This document shows, piece after piece, positions 59,963-64,000 of a stretch of DNA of 64,000 nucleotides. The notes under the pieces were generated by a model, which was not told the origin of the DNA, did no database searches, and was given only the letters and a program-made list of their open reading frames with translations. The first letter of the stretch is position 1. Every line of letters begins with the position of its first letter. Source of the stretch: SZUA-35 sp037969565. GTDB lineage: Bacteria; Actinomycetota; Acidimicrobiia; Acidimicrobiales; SZUA-35. Where the stretch lies: the NCBI GenBank assembly GCA_037969565.1, contig JBBKXQ010000015.1, positions 46,404 through 110,403 of the forward strand. Direction: 5' to 3'. Position numbers and translations under genes: made by a program.

Positions 59963-59988
59963 CTACCCGCTTCGCCCTGGCGACAAAC
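59963..59988 (-). promoter_or_regulatory. Sigma-B/SigF-type promoter (flavoprotein, near-leaderless)
   Basis: Minus strand: GTTT (59985-59988), 16 bases, GGGTAG (59963-59968), ten bases before ATG 59952. Confidence 0.75.
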
Positions 59989-60024
59989 GCTCGGCCCGCG
60001 TGGAGCGGCTATCGGGTGAAAGGA

Positions 60025-60456
60025 CTACGACGCGGTGCGTCGGGCCGTCGTCTCCGGCGCTTGGAAGCGGGCGACTCTGCCGACCGGTTTGCGTACCTGC
60101 GCTCGGGCGACCGTCTGATGCACTCTGCAAGACTCGAGGAGCGCGGCATGGCGAACGTCCAACTCTTCCTTCGCTCGAAACAACGACGTGATCGCAATCA
60201 CGATCAGTCCCATGATCGCCGCAGTGGAGACGATGTTGCTCAACCCCACGATGACGAGCACGACAAATGCCGACAAGAGCGCGAATGTGGAAATGAAGAA
60301 GGGGTTGTGGTCCGCTCCGAACATCTTCACCCTGAACTCGAACATCGAATCGTCGTTGAATTCGTACACGCCCACTCCATTCCCCGACTTCGGTCTTTTC
60401 AAACCCGCGAGCGTTCTGGTTTCGACTCGAAGCTGATCGGGCACCCCGATTTCCAT
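60025..60456 (-). CDS. Two-helix membrane protein of unknown function
   Basis: 143 residues. About 55 polar residues precede two adjacent hydrophobic helices (FFISTFALLSAFVVLVIVGL and STAAIMGLIVIAITSLF), then a basic cytosolic-like C-terminus. No family recognised. GGGAG lies seven bases before ATG 60456. The ATG overlaps, on the opposite strand, the ATG of the divergent gene at 60455 (shared CATG). Confidence 0.6.
   Translation of the reverse strand: MEIGVPDQLRVETRTLAGLKRPKSGNGVGVYEFNDDSMFEFRVKMFGADHNPFFISTFALLSAFVVLVIVGLSNIVSTAAIMGLIVIAITSLFRAKEELDVRHAALLESCRVHQTVARAQVRKPVGRVARFQAPETTARRTAS
60419..60444 (+). promoter_or_regulatory. Sigma-B-like promoter (60455 gene, near-leaderless)
   Basis: GTTT (60419-60422), 16 bases, GGGCAC (60439-60444), ten bases before ATG 60455. 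It lies inside the 5' end of the divergent gene. Confidence 0.5.
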
Positions 60457-61117
60457 GACCGAACTCCCAGACCCAGAGCCATCGGCCGAGCACGAGAATT
60501 CGTTTCTCCGCGGGCTCCGGCTTGACCGATTGCAGCCAGGAAATGCACTTGCCTTCTTTGCCGGCCTACCGAACCGAGCGGCCGATCTGACTCGCCGGTC
60601 TGCCTCCCGATCCGACGCCGAAGACCGCGACCTCGTAACGCAACAGCGCGAGGTCATCGAGGAGATCGCTGATGAGATGGACCGTCTCATCGCCATCGTG
60701 AAGGGCTACGGCTACCCACTGGATCCGAGTATCCATGTCGAACCCAGTGCAGAAGAGGCAGCGATCTCGTCGACCCGAATCAGCCCTGCCTGCAACGAAC
60801 TCGTGCAGCGCCTCACCGGGGTCGCTCCCGACGAGTGGGGCGCCGCCGCAAGCACCACGAATACGCTTCTGTCCGACACCAGGGCAGCCATCGGTCGAAT
60901 CGCACAGTCGTTACGGACCCTTCAAGAGATGAACCCAGACATAGACGATTCGGATGGTTCAGCAGAGGCGTTGCCGTCCGACTCAAGCGAGATCCAGAGC
61001 GCACGAGACGACATCGAGTCGCTCACACAGTCGATCTCGTCCGAGCGCCCGATGTCAGCCCCGGGTTCAGCTACGGTCGGTCGCGCACCAGGTGAGGCTG
61101 GCTTCGATGGCAAATGA
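60455..61117 (+). CDS. Helical protein of unknown function
   Basis: 220 residues, mostly charged and helical: DLVTQQREVIEEIADEMDRL, ACNELVQRLTGVAPDEWGAA and TRAAIGRIAQSLRTLQEMNP, with an acidic, Ser-rich disordered C-terminus. No membrane segment or recognised family. No ribosome-binding site precedes the ATG, but a sigma-B-like promoter lies ten bases upstream, which fits a near-leaderless message. It precedes the anti-sigma/sigma pair by 96 bases. Confidence 0.6.
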   Translation: MTELPDPEPSAEHENSFLRGLRLDRLQPGNALAFFAGLPNRAADLTRRSASRSDAEDRDLVTQQREVIEEIADEMDRLIAIVKGYGYPLDPSIHVEPSAEEAAISSTRISPACNELVQRLTGVAPDEWGAAASTTNTLLSDTRAAIGRIAQSLRTLQEMNPDIDDSDGSAEALPSDSSEIQSARDDIESLTQSISSERPMSAPGSATVGRAPGEAGFDGK

Positions 61118-61213
61118 GACAACCAGTTTCACGGCGAACCGACGAAGGAACCTAGGCTGCGAAATCTTCAGTTGCCCAGTAGGCACTGACGCAGCCGAGA
61201 AAGCGAGTCAGCA

Positions 61214-61612
61214 ATGACGACATCCTCCAAAAGTGAACCTTTCATGGTTCGCTTTCCGGCCAGGCCGGGTTACCTGCGTCTCAGCAGGCTGAACGCGGCA
61301 ACATTCGCATCCGGCTTGGGATTTGATGTGGACGCCCTCGACGATCTCCGCCTCGCAGTCGACGAGGCAGTCACGTGGCTGCTACGCGACGAGGATGCCG
61401 GCGGGTCGGTCCAGCTCGAGCTCTCCGAGGTTGCAGGTGGGCTCCACCTCGTTGGCCGCAGAATCGCATCCACGCTTCCCGATCGCCCGCTCGATGATCT
61501 CGTTCACGCCATCTTCGGTGCGACGACCGACTCCTACGACACGGCGACCGAGAGTGGAGAACGTCGCGTCACGCTCACCAAGTCCCTCGATCCGACAGTC
61601 GCAGCTTCGTGA
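61214..61612 (+). CDS. RsbW-like anti-sigma regulatory protein with degenerate ATPase motifs
   Basis: 132 residues. FMVRFPARPGYLRLSRLNAA and LDDLRLAVDEAVTWLLRDED place it in the family of small GHKL-fold proteins encoded next to actinobacterial SigB genes. The N-box Asn is not present (DEAVTWLL) and no DxGxG or GxGxG box is visible, so it probably does not hydrolyse ATP. Its gene overlaps the sigma gene by four bases (GTGA), so it is the likely direct anti-sigma partner or a stabiliser of it. Confidence 0.8.
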   Translation: MTTSSKSEPFMVRFPARPGYLRLSRLNAATFASGLGFDVDALDDLRLAVDEAVTWLLRDEDAGGSVQLELSEVAGGLHLVGRRIASTLPDRPLDDLVHAIFGATTDSYDTATESGERRVTLTKSLDPTVAAS

Positions 61613-62352
61613 ACGAACGCAACGACGAGGAACGGCTCCGACTCCTCGAGTCCTTTGCGGAGAACCGGGATCCCGCGGTCCGCAACGCGATCGTCGAGAG
61701 TTTCGCCCCTCTTGCACAATATTTCGCCAATCGTTACCGGGATCGAGGCGTCGAAATGGCCGACCTGAGCCAAGTGGCCCAGTTGGGACTCGTCAAGGCC
61801 GTCGACCGGTTCGATCTCGAGCAAGGGGTGCAATTCTCGACCTTCGCCGGCCGGACAATCGACGGTGAGCTGAAGCGGCATTTCCGCGACAGCACGTGGT
61901 CCATGCGAGTACCCCGCAGCCTGAAGGAACTCTCGATCGAGATTCGACAACTCGCCGACCAACGTTCGGTCGATTTGGGTCGTCCACCGACCGTGGCCGA
62001 ACTGGCAACGGCGTCGGGCTATGACGTCGACCGGATTCTGGAGGCTCTCGACGTTCAGACTGCCTACCGGGCTCAGAGCATTGATCGCCCGGCAGTCGGT
62101 AGTGACGATGGATCGTCGACGGTTGCCTCCACGCTTGGGCAGGACGAAGCGGGTTTCGAGCAGATGGAGCTACGGGATGCCGTGCAATCCCTACTCGATA
62201 CGTTGGCCGACCGGGAGCGCGAAATCATCGAACTTCGGTTCTTCGACGACCTTTCACAGAGTGAGATCGCCGAACGGATGAACATGAGCCAGATGCACGT
62301 CTCGCGATTGCTGCGCAAGACCTTCGATCAACTCAGGGCCACAATGCGCTGA
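61609..62352 (+). CDS. Sigma-B/F/G-family RNA polymerase sigma factor
   Basis: 247 residues, sigma-70 group 3. Region 2: LAQYFANRYRDRGVEMADLS and FSTFAGRTIDGELKRHFRDS with WSMRVPRSLKEL; region 3: RPPTVAELATASGYDVDRIL; region 4 helix-turn-helix: FFDDLSQSEIAERMNMSQMH followed by VSRLLRKTF. This group recognises GTTT-N14-17-GGGTA promoters, the pattern found before many genes in 38-63 kb. Start GTG 61609 overlaps the anti-sigma stop by four bases. The stop codon lies inside a 15-bp tandem repeat. Confidence 0.95.
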   Translation: MNERNDEERLRLLESFAENRDPAVRNAIVESFAPLAQYFANRYRDRGVEMADLSQVAQLGLVKAVDRFDLEQGVQFSTFAGRTIDGELKRHFRDSTWSMRVPRSLKELSIEIRQLADQRSVDLGRPPTVAELATASGYDVDRILEALDVQTAYRAQSIDRPAVGSDDGSSTVASTLGQDEAGFEQMELRDAVQSLLDTLADREREIIELRFFDDLSQSEIAERMNMSQMHVSRLLRKTFDQLRATMR

Positions 62353-62383
62353 CGGACAATGCGCTGACGGACAATGCGCTGAC
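62341..62383. repeat. 15-bp tandem repeat carrying the sigma factor's stop codon
   Basis: ACAATGCGCTGACGG at 62341 and 62356 and ACAATGCGCTGAC at 62371. Each copy repeats the last codons and TGA in frame; the first TGA (62350-62352) is the stop of the sigma gene. Confidence 0.92.
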
Positions 62384-62414
62384 CAGCGCTCGGGAAGTAG
62401 AGGACCGAGCGCTG
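62384..62414. terminator. Hairpin after the sigma factor gene
   Basis: Perfect 10-bp stem (62384-62393 with 62405-62414) and an 11-base loop, directly after the tandem repeat. No U-tract; it probably serves both the sigma gene and the convergent small gene. Confidence 0.55.
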
Positions 62415-62437
62415 ACTCGAGCGTCTGGGAAAACCCT

Positions 62438-62644
62438 TCAGGCGGCGATCTTGGCCACGATCGATTCGGCCAACACCGGCTTGACGTCGAGTTCAGACAC
62501 GAGGGCGTTTTGGATCTCGATCGGTCGTAGACCGTGATCTTGGAGGTATCGGGCCGACCGCTCGGCGAACTCCCGCTCGATCTCATGATCGGTCAATCCG
62601 AAGGTCGTGGTGTTGATCGGGCTGCTGGTCATCGTGTTGGTCAT
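62438..62644 (-). CDS. 68-residue protein of unknown function
   Basis: MTNTMTSSPINTTTFGLTDH begins a Thr/Ser-rich N-terminus, followed by a helical core (HEIEREFAERSARYLQDHGL, RPIEIQNALVSELDVKPVLA). No family recognised. An excellent GGAGGAAG ribosome-binding site precedes ATG 62644. The leader contains a perfect 18-bp duplication, and the candidate sigma-B-like promoter lies just upstream, facing the sigma gene itself. Confidence 0.65.
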   Translation of the reverse strand: MTNTMTSSPINTTTFGLTDHEIEREFAERSARYLQDHGLRPIEIQNALVSELDVKPVLAESIVAKIAA

Positions 62645-62657
62645 GGTCTTCCTCCGT

Positions 62658-62693
62658 GTCGATACCTCAGGCTTTGTCGATACCTCAGGCTTT
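62658..62693. repeat. Perfect 18-bp tandem duplication in a 5' leader
   Basis: GTCGATACCTCAGGCTTT at 62658-62675 and 62676-62693. It lies in the predicted leader of the 62438-62644 gene and touches its -10 element. Confidence 0.92.
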
Positions 62694-62717
62694 AACCCGC
62701 TGCTCCGGGCGCTAAAC
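62693..62717 (-). promoter_or_regulatory. Sigma-B-like promoter (68-residue protein)
   Basis: Minus strand: GTTT (62714-62717), 15 bases, GGGTTA (62693-62698). One mismatch in the -10. Confidence 0.5.
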
Positions 62718-62761
62718 GCTTCTCCTGGAATCGACATGGTCAGAGACACTCGTCACGTCGT

Positions 62762-62787
62762 GTTTCGTTTACCGGAGGGTCGGGCAG
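62762..62787 (+). promoter_or_regulatory. Sigma-B-like promoter (small lipoprotein, near-leaderless)
   Basis: GTTT (62762-62765), 16 bases, GGGCAG (62782-62787), nine bases before ATG 62797. Confidence 0.45.
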
Positions 62788-62796
62788 CACCAGCGG

Positions 62797-63027
62797 ATGA
62801 ACAACAACATGACCCGCAAGATCGCAACCGCAGCAGCCCTCGTCGCGTTGACGCTCGGAGCTGCCGCCTGTAGTGATGACGACGGCAACGCCGATGACAT
62901 CGACAACCCTGTTGATGGTGTCGACGACCAGATCGATGATGGTGCCGAAAACCTCGAGAATGAGATCGACAGCGAGACCGATGACGGCACGACCGATGAT
63001 TCCATGACGGAAACCACCCAGGGCTGA
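62797..63027 (+). CDS. Small acidic lipoprotein
   Basis: 76 residues. Signal peptide MTRKIATAAALVALTLGAAA (after a four-residue MNNN extension) ends at lipobox AAAC (Cys near 25). The mature part is almost entirely Asp, Glu, Asn, Gly and Thr (SDDDGNADDIDNPVDGVDDQ), so it is a highly acidic, probably disordered surface peptide that could bind cations. ATG 62797 lies nine bases after a sigma-B-like promoter; ATG 62809 is an alternative. A good terminator follows at 63082. Confidence 0.78.
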   Translation: MNNNMTRKIATAAALVALTLGAAACSDDDGNADDIDNPVDGVDDQIDDGAENLENEIDSETDDGTTDDSMTETTQG

Positions 63028-63081
63028 TTCCCCAAACCTGCAGACCAAATCTGCTAACACTGTCCTGAGAATTCCGAAAGA

Positions 63082-63120
63082 AGAGCGTCCACTCCGCCGA
63101 GTGGGCGCTCTTTGAGTTTT
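63082..63120 (+). terminator. Rho-independent terminator
   Basis: 13-bp stem (63082-63094 with 63099-63111, one G-U) with a CGCC loop, followed by TTGAGTTTT. It ends the small-lipoprotein transcript. The rest of 63028-63350 holds only the repeat at 63112. Confidence 0.85.
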
Positions 63121-63141
63121 GGACAGTTGAGTTTTCGACAA
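63112..63141. repeat. Imperfect 15-bp tandem repeat
   Basis: TTGAGTTTTGGACAG followed directly by TTGAGTTTTCGACAA (two mismatches), overlapping the T-rich end of the terminator at 63082-63120. Confidence 0.7.
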
Positions 63142-63350
63142 CGCGTTTGCGAGCCAGTCAGCGAGACCGGAACGCAGTCTTCGAGTCGCCGACGGGCCGT
63201 TGATTTTCGCCCGTGATCGTCGAATCGAACAGGAATTTGCGCTCTGCGTGGCCGCCCCATCACGCACACTGACGGAGCATCCAAAGTTCCTGTCCGATAC
63301 GCGCCGACGTCCCTGCATACTGCAAATCCGTGTGGGCAAGGGGTGAAAGA

Positions 63351-64000
63351 ATGATGTCAAAGAAGACGCGATCAGCCATGAAGCGGATCGCACCAGCAGT
63401 CGTGGTTGCCTTCGGGCTCCTCCTCGGAACGGCGGGATCGGCGTTGGCCGTCGAAATCCTCACCATTCCGATCTCGGAGGTGTATCGAGGCTCTCCAGGC
63501 GAAACGATTCTGATCAAGTCGATCGCGGTTCCGACCGACTGGGTCGGCTTGCCGTGTGATGTGATCGGCGAAACCGTCAACCAACGGTCCGTGCACGTCG
63601 GCAACAATCTGGTCGTCGTCACCGGAGACGAGTCATTCGTCATCGAGAACTTCGAAGACGAAGGCGACATCGTCCACTCGGTGGAAGAGATCGACACCCT
63701 GGGCACGTCGATCCAGATTTCGCTGATGTTCGGCGAAGACGGCGTCTCCAGCGGCGGTTTCCGATTCGTCATAGATTGCGAGAGAGCCCTCGCCACCACC
63801 TCGACGACCGAGTCGACCTCGACAACGGCACCGTCAACCACCCTGTCCTCGACGACGGTTGCGCCGTCGACCAGCGAGCTTCCGACCACGGCACCCGCAA
63901 CGACCACGGGCCCGACGACCACCGTGCAGAGCTCGTCGACCAGTGAGGTTGCGCCGCTCGCCCCGACCATCGCCCCCGAGCCGACGACGTCGACCACCGC
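63351..64000 (+). CDS. Secreted Thr/Ser/Pro-rich surface protein, 3' truncated by the window edge
   Basis: The frame is open from ATG 63351 to the end of the window (216 codons). The N-terminus is a signal peptide (MKRIAPAVVVAFGLLLGTAG, cleavage near ALA), then an extracytoplasmic beta domain of about 110 residues with two Cys (LPCDV and FVIDCERAL), then a low-complexity Thr/Ser/Pro tail (TTSTTESTSTTAPS type) as found in O-glycosylated actinobacterial surface proteins. A GGGTGAAAGA ribosome-binding region precedes the ATG; ATG 63354 is possible. Function unknown. The opposite-strand frame here is a shadow caused by the repetitive codons. Confidence 0.8.
   Translation, partial: MMSKKTRSAMKRIAPAVVVAFGLLLGTAGSALAVEILTIPISEVYRGSPGETILIKSIAVPTDWVGLPCDVIGETVNQRSVHVGNNLVVVTGDESFVIENFEDEGDIVHSVEEIDTLGTSIQISLMFGEDGVSSGGFRFVIDCERALATTSTTESTSTTAPSTTLSSTTVAPSTSELPTTAPATTTGPTTTVQSSSTSEVAPLAPTIAPEPTTSTT

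Noticed and set aside
61118..61213. Autoregulatory sigma-B promoter directly before the anti-sigma/sigma operon
   Set aside because: GTTT followed 16 bases later by AGGAAC is the best match, with two mismatches in the -10, too weak to list.
63260..63997. 245-residue minus-strand frame at the window end
   Set aside because: Low-complexity Val/Ser/Gly composition mirrors the Thr/Ser/Pro-rich codons of the plus-strand surface protein, which has a signal peptide and a ribosome-binding site.

Overview
The window is high-GC, gene-dense chromosomal DNA from an actinobacterium, most likely of class Acidimicrobiia (Ilumatobacter-like). The clues are a surface protein with the WPPPDGW/DGRYWP signature, a DUF4214 protein fused to a resuscitation-factor-like lysozyme domain, a form II CoxL-type molybdenum hydroxylase, actinobacterial SigB/partner-switch proteins, and many genes with no leader (a TANNNT -10 box six or seven bases before the start codon). 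The taxon is inferred; there is no rRNA gene. I see no phage, insertion sequence, CRISPR array or obvious foreign island.

Layout. 1-4.8 kb: 3' part of a 2-oxoacid dehydrogenase E2 gene, VOC and DUF421 genes, tRNA-Gly, an FKBP isomerase and a geranylgeranyl-reductase-type flavoprotein. 5-9.4 kb: Tat lipoprotein metallo-hydrolase, two bacterial PH-domain membrane proteins, and a VIT1-type metal transporter divergent from a DtxR-type regulator. 9.4-20 kb: CoxL-like hydroxylase, ABC-type binding lipoprotein, an unusual adenylation/carrier/membrane-acyltransferase fusion, nitroreductase, 2-hydroxyacid oxidase, acyl-CoA dehydrogenase and APH-like kinase. 20-31.5 kb: a polyamine/amine locus (Lrp regulator, C45 acyltransferase/amidase, GNAT, PotABCD importer, agmatinase-type ureohydrolase, two FAD amine oxidases, HisC-type aminotransferase). 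31.5-38 kb: VOC, M20 peptidase, Rpf-like enzyme, tRNA-Arg/His/Lys, HDOD protein.

38-63 kb is the most coherent part: a general-stress island. It encodes a sigma-B/F type factor with its anti-sigma partner (61.2-62.4 kb), a SpoIIE-type phosphatase, a STAS antagonist and an RsbW-type kinase (45-48.2 kb). Around them are typical stress genes (CsbD, YflT-like, PRC-barrel, DUF1206, PPK2, MscS, PhoD-like, small lipoproteins and tiny membrane peptides). At least a dozen of these genes or operons are preceded by GTTT-N15/16-GGG(T/C)A, the sigma-B/SigF promoter pattern, and in about half of them the -10 element lies 9-10 bases before the start codon. The sigma factor, its switch and a large part of its regulon thus appear to be clustered.

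A second recurrent pattern is short tandem duplication (14-21 bp) at gene ends. Three of these (32.0, 33.8 and 62.3 kb) have units of 15 or 21 bp that contain the gene's own stop codon, so the stop is repeated in frame.

Start codons were chosen from ribosome-binding sites, overlaps with neighbours and family alignment from memory. Function calls come from recognisable motifs; no database search was run.
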